Source: Planctomycetaceae bacterium (lineage in GTDB: Bacteria; Planctomycetota; Planctomycetia; Pirellulales; Pirellulaceae). Taken from it: a DNA stretch of 64,000 nucleotides. The stretch is from assembly GCA_027487485.1 (NCBI GenBank), contig JAIYDN010000018.1, positions 62,001-126,000 on the forward strand. The letters run 5' to 3'. The position numbers and the translations under genes are program-made. This document shows, one piece after another, positions 37,832 through 46,375 of the stretch; the first letter of the stretch is position 1; the number at the start of each line of letters is the position of its first letter. A model generated the notes under the pieces. The model was not told the DNA's origin. It saw only the letters and a program-made list of their open reading frames with translations, and did no database searches.

Positions 37832-38488
37832 CTAAGACCCACTGTCTAGTCCATCTGTTGCGGTTTGGATCAATTGCCATAATTCGATGTATTTATCTCG
37901 AACGAATGGATTGAGCGTTTGCCCCAGCGATTCCGGCAGTTTCAGTATCTGAATCAATCGTTGAACGTCAACGATGTCCTGGCCTCGAAGCGCATTGGTC
38001 ATTCCGGAAGCCAGCTTCAGTTCGATCAACGATGGCAGTGCGATAAAGCGTATGCCGTCTATCAAGGTCGTTACACTTTGAGGGTCAGGAAATGCAACTG
38101 GCTTTGGTTTGCCATCGCCTGGAAAATCACCAGTGACCAAGAATTCAATCTTCACACCCGATGCAACATCGCGAAGGTTCTTGCTTCCAGGAAAGGGCGG
38201 GAGATAACCCAATCCATCCAATGCTTCATGAAGTTGCAGTAGACCTTCGCGCGTGACTAGGATATCGACATCTTCCGTGAAGCGGCGTAACCCATGAAAG
38301 AACAATGCCATCCCACCGACGACAGCATAAGGAATTGCCAACTCCTCCAATCGACTCACTACTTGATTCAACGTCTTATGGACGGCGCTTTCGTTTTCGA
38401 AATGCATACTCCCCTCTCTGAAAGCCCACTGGCGATCTTCGTTTAGACGTTGTTCGTACGTGATATTGTTCATTTTGTTCCTCTGCAC
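37832..38488 (-). CDS. AbiEii-like nucleotidyltransferase
   Basis: A 218-residue protein with the nucleotidyltransferase signature: IPYAVVGGMALFFHGLRRFT followed by EDVDILV (the GG...DxD metal-binding pattern) near residues 53-76, then a conserved VKIEFLVTGDFPG strand carrying the third acidic residue. AbiEii/MenT-type enzymes are the toxin half of abortive-infection and toxin-antitoxin pairs, transferring nucleotides to tRNA or proteins; related stand-alone proteins have no known toxicity. No antitoxin-like gene is adjacent, so a domesticated role or an orphan toxin are both possible. Confidence 0.78.
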   Translation of the reverse strand: MQRNKMNNITYEQRLNEDRQWAFREGSMHFENESAVHKTLNQVVSRLEELAIPYAVVGGMALFFHGLRRFTEDVDILVTREGLLQLHEALDGLGYLPPFPGSKNLRDVASGVKIEFLVTGDFPGDGKPKPVAFPDPQSVTTLIDGIRFIALPSLIELKLASGMTNALRGQDIVDVQRLIQILKLPESLGQTLNPFVRDKYIELWQLIQTATDGLDSGS

Positions 38489-38840
38489 GACAGTATAACG
38501 GTCGTTTACCTTGGGGGTACTCTCCGGCTAGCAAATAAGCCGCCAACTTCAAACTCACTCGCAATTCCCAGAACAGACTTGCTTGACAAATTCACCAGCA
38601 TGCTGATATGCTCGAACCGGAACAGGAGTCTGCGTACGCATAGTGTGGATACACGAATGTCGATGTTATCGACGGGCAATGTGAAGATTAGGAAGGACAT
38701 GAGTCGCCAACAAGACCGTCTATCAGAAGAGATGGCTTGCCTTTGCACCGATAACGGAAATGTCTGGTCTGCACCAAGACGCTAAGCATCGTCCGTTGGT
38801 ACTAATATTTTTCATCGTAACTTTAATGGAGTATCAACGA
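38489..38840. other. Intergenic region, nothing recognised
   Basis: Between two divergent genes. Short ORFs on both strands overlap each other and have no recognisable content. Promoters for both neighbours are expected here but no confident boxes were found. Confidence 0.5.
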
Positions 38841-39917
38841 ATGAGACTGGATTTCCTAGCAAAACGAGCCGTATGGACTTCATGTTTTCTCGCGCTTGCT
38901 CTTTTGTGTACACGCTTGCAGGCTGATGGCCCAAAGCTCGAGTTTGGATCAATTCGTTGTATTGATGTTTTGTCAGATGTTTTCGGGTTTGGCGCTCTTG
39001 TGTCGATTAACAACGATCACGAGTTGAGACGAAAGCTCGAAATCACCGATAAACAGCTTTCTGACATTCGCATGACCTTTGAGTCCAAGAGTTTACACAA
39101 GGGGGATAAGGTTGCAATGGAGGCTGCCGCCCAAGCCTATCTAAAAAAAGTATTGACCGAAATTCAAGCTGATAAACTTAGACTCACCTACGTGAAAGTG
39201 AGATTCCGATCACCGGATCACCTTTTCGAGCCTCTGATTTTACACGAACTCGAGGTTGAGCCCGAGCAAGCACAAAAGCTGTACACTGCAATGCGCATTC
39301 AAACCGAAGAAGTCGATACGAAACTTGACAAACTGATTGCTCAGGCGATTTCGGATGCGTTTCGACCAGAAACTCAAGATATCTTTTGGTCGTTTGTTGG
39401 TAGCAATTTCAAGATCGACACCAACGGATCGGACTGGAGGAAAATTGCGGTTCTTCCACAGACCAGTTCGATTTGGCAACTTACTTTAGGGACATCTGTC
39501 GTGCTTCCAAATGAGCTGGCCTTATCCCAACAACAACAGATAAAGATGAAAGGCTTGATGGATGACGAAATCGCGAAGGCCGTGGCGGGAAATACATCTA
39601 CGGAAGTTGAAGTCTCAATCCGATTGGATGATATACTCAGCAATCGACAAAGGTTCGCGATTGCGCAAAAAATCCAGCAAGAGATGATTCGCAGCAATCT
39701 AACTCTGGCAGTTTGCCCAGAGATGGCGAGGCACTTCCATTTATCAGACGACGATCTGAATTCAATCAAGTCGGAATTAGAGGAAGCGAACAAGCAGATC
39801 ATGGAGGTAAAATCGACTTGCCTCTTGGAAGCCACCAAAACAGTATTGAGAACCGCACCACCACAAGTGAAGGATAAAATTCTTGGTTTAGCAGACGGGA
39901 TCTGGGACTTAAAGTGA
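38841..39917 (+). CDS. Secreted hypothetical protein
   Basis: From the ATG at 38841, with GGAG 9 bases upstream, the protein has 358 residues (an ATG at 38826 is also in frame). It has a signal peptide MRLDFLAKRAVWTSCFLALA with cleavage expected near LQADG. The mature part is mostly helical and charged, with repeated L-x-I-T/S-D-x-Q-L/LS-x-Q-Q-Q motifs (LEITDKQLSDI, LALSQQQQIKM, FHLSDDDLNSI) like those in planctomycete periplasmic proteins related to Spy-type helical chaperones. I do not recognise a specific function. The G-rich repeat class common nearby is absent from its coding sequence. Confidence 0.7.
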   Translation: MRLDFLAKRAVWTSCFLALALLCTRLQADGPKLEFGSIRCIDVLSDVFGFGALVSINNDHELRRKLEITDKQLSDIRMTFESKSLHKGDKVAMEAAAQAYLKKVLTEIQADKLRLTYVKVRFRSPDHLFEPLILHELEVEPEQAQKLYTAMRIQTEEVDTKLDKLIAQAISDAFRPETQDIFWSFVGSNFKIDTNGSDWRKIAVLPQTSSIWQLTLGTSVVLPNELALSQQQQIKMKGLMDDEIAKAVAGNTSTEVEVSIRLDDILSNRQRFAIAQKIQQEMIRSNLTLAVCPEMARHFHLSDDDLNSIKSELEEANKQIMEVKSTCLLEATKTVLRTAPPQVKDKILGLADGIWDLK

Positions 39918-40267
39918 CGGTATCTACAACTAGCCATTCTATCCAACAAGGAACCATCCGTCAGTCACCGATAAGTGCACAATGGCCATGTCTTCCCCCC
40001 CTCATCCCCAGCCCTTCTCCCCCGGAGTACCGGGGGAGAAGGGAGCAGGGCAAAGCAGGCGTCGCTTCGGCGCAACGACTTGTCCGTCGCGACGATTTTT
40101 ATTCTTTCAGAGTACCGAAGACGATTTCCCCTGCCCCTCGCCCCTGATATCGGGGAAGAGTGGCTTGTTGATTTAGTCGTTTAACAGTCAGCCGAAGGCG
40201 TACTCTACGGCTGACTGTTAAACGAAATGCATTTGAAAAATGCATCAAATCAACAAGCTTTGTACCT
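39918..40267. repeat. Intergenic repeats and nested palindrome
   Basis: Contains second copies of the two palindromes seen at 37650-37800: one at 39996-40048 centred on CTCCCCCGGAGTACCGGGGG, and one at about 40130-40158. Immediately after them is a nested inverted repeat at 40164-40257: outer arms CTTGTTGATTT / AAATCAACAAG, inner arms CGTTTAACAGTCAGCCG / CGGCTGACTGTTAAACG, and an ATGCATTT / AATGCAT hairpin between the inner and outer right arms. It lies between convergent genes and could act as a bidirectional terminator or be a small non-autonomous element. Confidence 0.8.
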
Positions 40268-40813
40268 TTAGCGGAACTTGTTTAGCGTTACACCCAACTT
40301 CGCGGCCCAAAGGGTCAGGTAATCGCGATCCAAGCGATCTCTGTGCAGATGAATCAATTCTTCGATGTCCGCTAAGTCGATCATTCGACCTGCTACTGCT
40401 TTGAATAAAATCAAGTCCTCGCAACTCAATATTCGAACAGGACATTCCACCCCTTGGAAGCTTCCTGTTACTGCTCGGTCCAAAACAAGCCCATGAAATT
40501 CCGACTGGGAAACAAGGAAGTCAACGTCGATGTCAAGATAACTGTCAGGCAACGTCAAACTCCATTGGGAAACCTGTAAGCTTCCAAGCGACGTGATGTG
40601 CCTTGCCTTAGCAGGGAACATTCCGTTAGATCGAAGGAAAGCATCGAACGATGTTGAATCTTGGATTGCGATCGCGATGTCAATGTCTTGAGTACTTCTC
40701 GCAAACCCCCAATACGATACCGCTAGCCCCCCAGCGATCGCAAAACGGTCCTCGAATGGCCTTAAAAGTTTCCAAACTTGTTCCAACGATTGCATGAGCA
40801 GACTAGGGGGCAT
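40268..40813 (-). CDS. AbiEii-like nucleotidyltransferase with overlapping small partner
   Basis: A 181-residue protein with the fold signature RFAIAGGLAVSYWGFARSTQ followed by DIDIAI (GG...DxD) near residues 24-48, then a DIDVDFLVSQ strand carrying the third acidic position and a RILSCEDLILFKAVAGR helix that is typical of AbiEii-like/DUF6036-type enzymes. Its start lies 11 bases inside the end of an 85-residue gene on the same strand, so the two are co-translated, which is the usual organisation of a two-gene toxin-antitoxin module. A toxin role for this one is inferred. Confidence 0.76.
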   Translation of the reverse strand: MPPSLLMQSLEQVWKLLRPFEDRFAIAGGLAVSYWGFARSTQDIDIAIAIQDSTSFDAFLRSNGMFPAKARHITSLGSLQVSQWSLTLPDSYLDIDVDFLVSQSEFHGLVLDRAVTGSFQGVECPVRILSCEDLILFKAVAGRMIDLADIEELIHLHRDRLDRDYLTLWAAKLGVTLNKFR

Positions 40814-41060
40814 CGTTATTTACCTCAGGTAGAGTATTCCTGTTTTGGTCTTCTTCAGCATGCCGCCATTTTCTGCTGCGACGATCCTCATTCCATTTTC
40901 GGTAGGCTTCCTGAATGTCGCCGTCTGGCCCAATTCGATCTCGAAGACCTGCCATCAACATCTCATGACTAAATTCCATCGCCCGATACCATGCGGCCAT
41001 GCGTACACGAACCACCTCGGGGTCGGGTGGAACAGGAGCGGAAAATTTGGGTTGTGTCAT
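40803..41060 (-). CDS. Small hypothetical protein, possible partner of the nucleotidyltransferase
   Basis: 85 residues, starting MTQPKFSAPVPPDPEVVRVR, predicted mainly helical with an acidic/Asn-rich C-terminus. It contains no recognised DNA-binding motif. It overlaps the nucleotidyltransferase gene that follows it by 11 bases and lies 17 bases after the end of the Uma2 gene, so the three genes probably share a transcript. By position it could be an antitoxin or a substrate/adaptor; this is inference only. Confidence 0.6.
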   Translation of the reverse strand: MTQPKFSAPVPPDPEVVRVRMAAWYRAMEFSHEMLMAGLRDRIGPDGDIQEAYRKWNEDRRSRKWRHAEEDQNRNTLPEVNNDAP

Positions 41061-41077
41061 CTTCGCTAGCCCTGTTC

Positions 41078-41698
41078 CTATTGGATCGCATTTCGAAAGG
41101 CGCGAATCAAAGTGGTTTCACCCGATTGCAAACGTTGCCCAAGAAACCGATCAATCAGCGATGCCTCCAAGCCGGGCAATTCAACACTCGATGGAATGGG
41201 CTCGTATTGCCCGTTAGTCCAACGATAGAATTGAAGGGTATCGCCGTCATGCTGCCAAACTTCGCGAACTTGCATCGCAGCGAAAAGCTCCAACTTGTCG
41301 ATCGCAGATGACGTTAGCGCAATCTCAACGACGAGATCAGGTGCGGGATCCACTTCAAAATCAAGCTCCTCTTTTGCAAGAACTCGATCAATGTTCGTCA
41401 CATAGTACGACTCGTCCGCTTCATACGCTTTTTGCAGATCGCTTCGCTTTACAGTAACCGATGCAACACTCAGTATTTCGATCCCACGGATCTCCGAATA
41501 CGCTTCGATCATTCGCCCAATAAGGCGACCAAGGTTCTCATGCTTGCGTTTCGGACTCATCATCTCTAACACTCCTTCGTCGTAAGTCATGCGAGGCACC
41601 GAACCCTCACGCTCGTCCGCCAAAGCGACGAACGTCTGCCAACTTACGTTTCGAAGCACCATCCGCGTTTCCGGCGCTTCGCTGATCAATGAGCTCAT
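41078..41698 (-). CDS. Uma2-family (DUF820) putative restriction-like endonuclease
   Basis: From the ATG at 41698 (MSSLISEAPETRM; the frame is open to 41737) the protein has 206 residues. The Uma2 core is visible: YDEGVLEMMSPKRKHENLG, then DFEVDPAPDLVVEIALTSS, containing the D...E-x-(V/A/I) pattern of the PD-(D/E)xK fold, and a final VREVWQHDGDTLQFYRW. Uma2 proteins are very abundant in cyanobacteria and planctomycetes and have restriction-nuclease-like folds, but their role is largely unproven. The gene is first in a likely three-gene unit with the small protein and the nucleotidyltransferase. Confidence 0.85.
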   Translation of the reverse strand: MSSLISEAPETRMVLRNVSWQTFVALADEREGSVPRMTYDEGVLEMMSPKRKHENLGRLIGRMIEAYSEIRGIEILSVASVTVKRSDLQKAYEADESYYVTNIDRVLAKEELDFEVDPAPDLVVEIALTSSAIDKLELFAAMQVREVWQHDGDTLQFYRWTNGQYEPIPSSVELPGLEASLIDRFLGQRLQSGETTLIRAFRNAIQ

Positions 41699-41787
41699 AT
41701 TTTTCTTCCGACGGATTCCATTGCACGCATGCCCCACCTGAACAATTATAGCTTATGCACGTCCCTTTGGATCGGACAGGTCCCGCT

Positions 41788-41968
41788 TCCATGCGGGGAG
41801 GCGAAGTTTGAAGTTGGAAGTTCGAAGTTTGAAGGTGGGGAGTTGTAGGATCGCGGTTCGACGGAGAGGCTTTTGGTTCGCCTCCCCGGGGCAGGGCAGG
41901 GGGCAGAGGCAAAATACATAGGGAATTTGCGGCAAAAAACCTTTCATTCTCGGGGCAGGGCAGGGGGG
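41788..41968. repeat. Composite G-rich and GAAGTTTGAAG repeats upstream of a kinase gene
   Basis: At about 41796-41840 is a GCGGGGAGGC tract followed by repeats of GAAGTTTGAAGTT/GGAAGTTCGAAG. Two copies of the GGGGCAGGGCAGGGGG tract follow at 41888-41903 and 41952-41968, the second ending 4 bases before the kinase start codon. The G-rich tract may serve as a crude ribosome-binding site; that is speculative. Confidence 0.8.
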
Positions 41969-41972
41969 AAGC

Positions 41973-42983
41973 ATGTTAAACCTTTCGGTTTGCACCGATT
42001 CTGCTTATAGTACTGACTATTCAGTGACTCGCTCGGCGATGTCTTTGGCTCACTCGTTTGCATCCAATCCAAAAGCAATGGTAAAAGTTCGCGACTTCCT
42101 GGGTCCCTATCGGTTGACTCGCTTGATCCGACTTGGCAGCACCTGCCAAGTTTGGGAAGCCATCCGCGACGATGGGCAAAAACGATATGCGCTAAAAGTT
42201 CTGCGCCCGGAACAACGAGGAAACAAAGAGGAAATCGCGTTTCTGAAGCACGAATTCGAGATCGCGAGCACTCTGAGCCACAAAAACATTATCAAGATCG
42301 TTGAATACAAAACCGACGCGGAAACCCCGTTCATCGTGATGGAGCTTTTTAGCGAAATCAACTTGAAGCAAGCCATGCGACGCGGCCCCGAACCCATCGC
42401 CTTCAAGCTGACGAGCATCGTCGAACAGGCATCAGAAGCACTCTATTATTTCCACTCCAAAGGCTACGTTCATTGCGACATCAAGCCGGACAACTTGCTT
42501 CTCAGCCGTGACTACGAAGTCAAGCTGATCGACTTTACCATTTCCCGGAAAGTCAAAACGGGCTTAAGCCGATTGTTCGGCGGAAAGAACAAGGTGGAAG
42601 GAACTCGGTCGTACATGTCGCCGGAACAGATCCGTGGCCTGACGCTCGACCAACGCAGCGATATCTACTCGATGGGCTGCATGCTGTTCGAATTGTGCAC
42701 CGGCAAAGCGCCTTATACCGGAAACACGCCCAACGATCTTCTCAGCAAGCATCTCTCGGCAACTCCGCCGTCGGCTCTTGTCACGAATGAGAACATCACG
42801 CCCGAGTTCAACAATTTGATCAAGAGACTTCTCTCGAAGAAACCTGAAGAGCGTCCGCAAACGATGTGGGACGTTTTAAAGTTGGTACGAGCTACACCTA
42901 TCTTTAAGAAACCACCTCGCATTCCCGAAACTTCGATTTTCGACGATTTTCCAACCGGCGGCCGAATGGAAAATCCAACGTAA
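41973..42983 (+). CDS. Atypical (non-RD, DFT-motif) Hanks-type kinase
   Basis: A 336-residue kinase-fold protein (in-frame ATG at 42039 is an alternative start). The invariant lysine is in YALKVLRPEQ and the catalytic loop is YVHCDIKPDNLLL, so the Arg before Asp is Cys (non-RD). The metal-binding DFG reads LIDFTIS and the glycine loop LGSTCQVWEA has lost most of its glycines. Activation-loop features GTRSYMSPEQIRG are normal. The catalytic Asp, metal Asp and Lys all remain, so activity is possible but may be altered. No membrane segment is present. It lies 203 bases before accA on the same strand. Confidence 0.85.
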   Translation: MLNLSVCTDSAYSTDYSVTRSAMSLAHSFASNPKAMVKVRDFLGPYRLTRLIRLGSTCQVWEAIRDDGQKRYALKVLRPEQRGNKEEIAFLKHEFEIASTLSHKNIIKIVEYKTDAETPFIVMELFSEINLKQAMRRGPEPIAFKLTSIVEQASEALYYFHSKGYVHCDIKPDNLLLSRDYEVKLIDFTISRKVKTGLSRLFGGKNKVEGTRSYMSPEQIRGLTLDQRSDIYSMGCMLFELCTGKAPYTGNTPNDLLSKHLSATPPSALVTNENITPEFNNLIKRLLSKKPEERPQTMWDVLKLVRATPIFKKPPRIPETSIFDDFPTGGRMENPT

Positions 42984-43042
42984 CAAGGTTTAAGGTGTAA
43001 GCGATAAGGCATAAGCGGGGAGCAGTGCTTTTGCGATTCGGT

Positions 43043-43170
43043 TACACCTCACACCTCACACCTCACACCTCACACCTCACACCTCACACCTCACACCTCA
43101 CACCTCACACCTCACACCTCACACCTCACACCTTACACCTTACACCTTACACCTTACACCTTACACCTTA
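43043..43170 (+). repeat. Heptamer microsatellite upstream of accA
   Basis: About 18 tandem copies of a 7-base unit, first CACACCT-type and then CACCTTA-type with the last few units carrying the T-for-C change. It ends 16 bases before the accA start codon. All three plus-strand frames are free of stops through the array. Confidence 0.92.
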
Positions 43171-43186
43171 CGCTCCTCGATTTACT

Positions 43187-44194
43187 ATGAGCACCACAGC
43201 ACCTGGATTTGAATTCGAACAACCGATTCTGGATCTCGAAACACAGCTAAAGGCTCTTGAAAAAAACGATAGCCGCAGCGAAGCAGAACAAGAACAGATT
43301 CGGCAATTGCGTCGCAAATGGACAGAAACTACCCGCGAGATCTATGCCGGCCTTACACCTTGGCAAATTGTCCAAGTTGCCCGGCATAAAGACCGTCCTT
43401 ATACCAAAGACTACCTGAATCTTGCCTTCGATGAATTTATCGAACTGCACGGTGACAAGTTCTTTGGCGACGACCGCGCCATGTTGACTGGGTTCGCAAA
43501 ACTGGGGCGACACAAAGTGTTGGTGGTCGGCCATCAAAAGGGCCGAACCTATAAAGAACGCGCCGCGTGCCATTTTGGATGCGCGCATCCAGAAGGCTAC
43601 CGCAAAGCCATGTCCAAAATGAAGATGGCCGAAAAGTACAAGCTTCCCATCATCTGCTTCATCGACACCCCTGGTGCGTTCCCCGGCGTCGGTGCGGAAG
43701 AACGCGGCCAAGCGCAAGTGATCGCGGAAAGTATGTTCCTCATGAGCCAGCTCGAAACGCCCATCATCTGTGTGGTGATTGGCGAAGGAGGATCCGGAGG
43801 AGCTCTGGGTATTGGTGTTGGCAATCGAATTGCCATGCTCCAGTATTCGTACTATTCGGTCATCAGTCCTGAAGGTTGTGCCGGCATTCTTTGGAAGAGC
43901 CACCAATACGCAAACAAAGCTGCTGACGCGTTGCGATTTACATCGTCGCACTTATCCCGTCTGAAGGTTGTCGACGACGTGATCGAAGAACCGCTGGGGG
44001 GCGCTCATCGCGATCACCACCAAATGGCTTCGCGACTAAAGAATTATCTTTCAAAGACGCTCGATCAATTGGTCAAGCTAAGTCCCGAAGCATTGGTCAG
44101 CGAACGCTACGATAAGTTCCGCGAGATGGGAACCTATCTCGAGATGCTGGACGATGGAACATCCACCGTGCACGGCGCCATGATCGAAGGCTGA
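43187..44194 (+). CDS. accA: Acetyl-CoA carboxylase carboxyltransferase subunit alpha
   Basis: A 335-residue protein from the ATG at 43187 (MSTTAPGFEFEQPILDLE). It matches AccA throughout: ELHGDKFFGDDRAMLTGFA, VVGHQKGRTYKERAACHFG, PGAFPGVGAEERGQA and IGEGGSGGALGIGVGNRIAM. With AccD it transfers the carboxyl group from biotin carboxyl carrier to acetyl-CoA to give malonyl-CoA for fatty acid synthesis. accD is not adjacent. The frame runs on upstream through the heptamer array to 43025, but that extension has no family similarity and the start at 43187 is preferred. Confidence 0.97.
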   Translation: MSTTAPGFEFEQPILDLETQLKALEKNDSRSEAEQEQIRQLRRKWTETTREIYAGLTPWQIVQVARHKDRPYTKDYLNLAFDEFIELHGDKFFGDDRAMLTGFAKLGRHKVLVVGHQKGRTYKERAACHFGCAHPEGYRKAMSKMKMAEKYKLPIICFIDTPGAFPGVGAEERGQAQVIAESMFLMSQLETPIICVVIGEGGSGGALGIGVGNRIAMLQYSYYSVISPEGCAGILWKSHQYANKAADALRFTSSHLSRLKVVDDVIEEPLGGAHRDHHQMASRLKNYLSKTLDQLVKLSPEALVSERYDKFREMGTYLEMLDDGTSTVHGAMIEG

Positions 44195-44438
44195 CCGAAG
44201 TTTGAAGTTTGAAGGAATAGAAAGGGCAGGAGGGGCCATGCAGTTCAGGCCCACTAGAACACCAAAGCGGTGTCCGGTCGGGACTAGCCCGAGCCGGACA
44301 ATACGACAAACAGAGAACGCTGGTCGATTCAGCTTACGGCTCACTGCTTACCGCTCAACGCTACCAACAGAGCAGGGGAGGGGAGGGAAGTTTGAAGTTC
44401 GAAGTTTGAAGTTCGAAAAAAACCTCACTTCTCACTTC
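44195..44438. repeat. Composite repeat between accA and a serine hydrolase gene
   Basis: GAAGTTTGAAGTTTGAAGG-type units begin right after the accA stop (44199-44215), and a second block with a GGGGAGGGGAGGG tract followed by GAAGTTTGAAGTTCGAAG-type repeats lies at about 44372-44417. No gene is supported. Confidence 0.75.
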
Positions 44439-45623
44439 TCACTTCTCAAGTCCCTTCACTGCTTCTGCTTGAAATTCCTTTCGTACGTTCGATGCATCCG
44501 AATTTGGGAAGTTCGCTCGCTGGGTCATCAAGATGTAGCAGCGGCCTTTCAAGGGATCGATCCAGGCTTGAGTTCCATGCGCGCCGCCGTGACCGAACGA
44601 ACCGGGTGACAACATGGCTGTCACGTCGCTCGGATCACGGATCACGCAGCATCCGATTCCCCACGCATTGCCCGGCGTGAATCCTGTGGTGAGTTCGCCC
44701 GTTGATGGCGTACGAAATGTCAGGACCGACTCGGGAGACAGGATGCGTGCTCCATCGAGCGTCCCTTCTTGGATCAGCATCTGACAGAAACGCGCGTAAT
44801 CACGAGCCGTCGAAAAAAGCCCACCGTTGGCGGCTGGCATTCGATTGCGATCGGTTGGGGCCCTGCCCGCCAGGAGAAGATTGGGTGCCTCTTCCAAGTT
44901 CCCGTTTTCTGTTCGTTTGTAAGACTTAGCGACTCTCGTCATTTGTTCTTCGGATAGATAGAAAGTCGTATCTTTCATTCCGAGCGGTTTGCAGACTCGA
45001 TCTTCAAGGAACTGATCAAAACGGACTCCGGAGACCACTTCGACAATTCTTGCGGCGGTATTGATACTGGACTGGCTATATTGCCATTTCGATCCGGGTG
45101 TGAAAAGCACTTTGACCTTGGTGTATTTTGCAGCCGCTTCCGCTAGTGTCTTGGACGAGTAGGCTTCGCTGCCGGCAAGTTCTGCCATTCCAGAAGTATG
45201 AGTCAGCAAATGCCGCAACGTGATCGCTGCGGGCGAACCGTCTTCAAGTTTTAGGTTTTTCATTTCAGGCAGGTAGTCCGAGATCGGTGCATCCAAGGAC
45301 AACTTTCCTTCTTCGACCAAGATCATGACACAGACGCCAGTCATCGGTTTTGTCATGGATGCGATCCAAAAGATGGAATCTTCTCGCAGTGGTCGCTTCG
45401 ATGCCAAGTCGGCGAACCCGTCCACATACAGATGCTGGATCGCATTGGCTGTGGCAACCAAAGTTACGGAACCGGCAATCTCTTTGTCCTCGGAAAACTT
45501 TCGCATGGCGGAAGCGACTCCCGGGACAACAGGAGCAATGTTCGGCTCTTGGCCGCTCAGGCGAACGGTTTGAGTGAAACAAGAAATGGACAAGATGGCG
45601 GCAGAGATCAAAGTGCGACGCAT
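44439..45623 (-). CDS. Secreted serine hydrolase of the class C beta-lactamase/esterase fold
   Basis: From the ATG at 45623 the protein has 394 residues with a signal peptide MRRTLISAAILSISCFTQTV. The frame is open further upstream but into repeat-rich sequence. Family motifs: SMTK (S-x-x-K nucleophile and base), WQYSQSS (the Tyr-containing motif 2), and HGGAHG (KTG equivalent). Such proteins include EstB-like esterases, D-aminopeptidases and penicillin-binding-like hydrolases; the true substrate is not predictable. No transporter or regulator is adjacent. Confidence 0.88.
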   Translation of the reverse strand: MRRTLISAAILSISCFTQTVRLSGQEPNIAPVVPGVASAMRKFSEDKEIAGSVTLVATANAIQHLYVDGFADLASKRPLREDSIFWIASMTKPMTGVCVMILVEEGKLSLDAPISDYLPEMKNLKLEDGSPAAITLRHLLTHTSGMAELAGSEAYSSKTLAEAAAKYTKVKVLFTPGSKWQYSQSSINTAARIVEVVSGVRFDQFLEDRVCKPLGMKDTTFYLSEEQMTRVAKSYKRTENGNLEEAPNLLLAGRAPTDRNRMPAANGGLFSTARDYARFCQMLIQEGTLDGARILSPESVLTFRTPSTGELTTGFTPGNAWGIGCCVIRDPSDVTAMLSPGSFGHGGAHGTQAWIDPLKGRCYILMTQRANFPNSDASNVRKEFQAEAVKGLEK

Positions 45624-46229
45624 GGAGGATTTTTGGCTTTCTGGGGAGGAAACGAAAATGAACGAGAAGCGATTATAGCTCGGGGCGGAGCAGGGCAGGG
45701 GCCCTGCTCTTTCCAAGGCCCGGCGGCATTTCAGCAATGAGCTCCATTGGCCCAAATTTCCATTTTCGTTTCCATCTTTGTTTTCTTTCGTGCTCGTGCT
45801 CGTGCTCAATGAAATGGTGCACGTGCTCGACGCCAGCCGAGGCGCAGGCGCGAAAGGATCAAGCAACCGTCTATCATTGAGCGAAGCTCGAAAGAACCTT
45901 TTGAAAGTCCATGACAATTCGGATTTCACAACACGTTACGGCTGCGTTGAAGAATGGGATTGCACAAAATAAATCCCAAGCAGCTGTGCAGGCGGACCTG
46001 CGGCAAAACATCGGTTCGAATGCAAAATCGAATTGAGTTGACTCTGGCTGTCGCAGTGACTCTGCTTTGGCACCGGTGCCTCTACTGACTAAGGTCCCCC
46101 TAACGGTTAAAGCAACCCTGCCGGCCGCGGTGCACCTGACGGCCAAGATGGACTTGGCGGTTACGGCATCGCTTCTGGCTGGGCTGGCTCTGCTGGACAG
46201 TTCGATTGGTCGCTTTGCAAAGAATGAAG

Positions 46230-46375
46230 CCTGAGGGGCTGACGCATTGACAAGGTTTAGCCTAAGGGACTGATCGCATTGACCAGGATTGGCCTGAGGG
46301 GGCTGCGCGCATTGGACAGGATTAGCCTGAGGGGCTGCGTGCATTGGCCAGGATTTAAGCCTGAAGGGCTGACAC
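46230..46375. repeat. Tandem repeat, 31-34-bp unit, about 4.5 copies
   Basis: Units begin at 46230, 46261, 46293, 46326 and 46360, each starting CCTGAGGGGCTG (or CCTAAGGGACTG) and containing GCATTGRCMAGGATT. Unit lengths drift from 31 to 34 bases and the sequences differ, so this is an old tandem array and not CRISPR. Confidence 0.85.

Noticed and set aside
43043-43170. CRISPR-like array
   Set aside because: The unit is only 7 bases with no spacers; it is a microsatellite.
46230-46375. Short CRISPR-like array
   Set aside because: There are no distinct spacers; unit length drifts and units touch each other directly.
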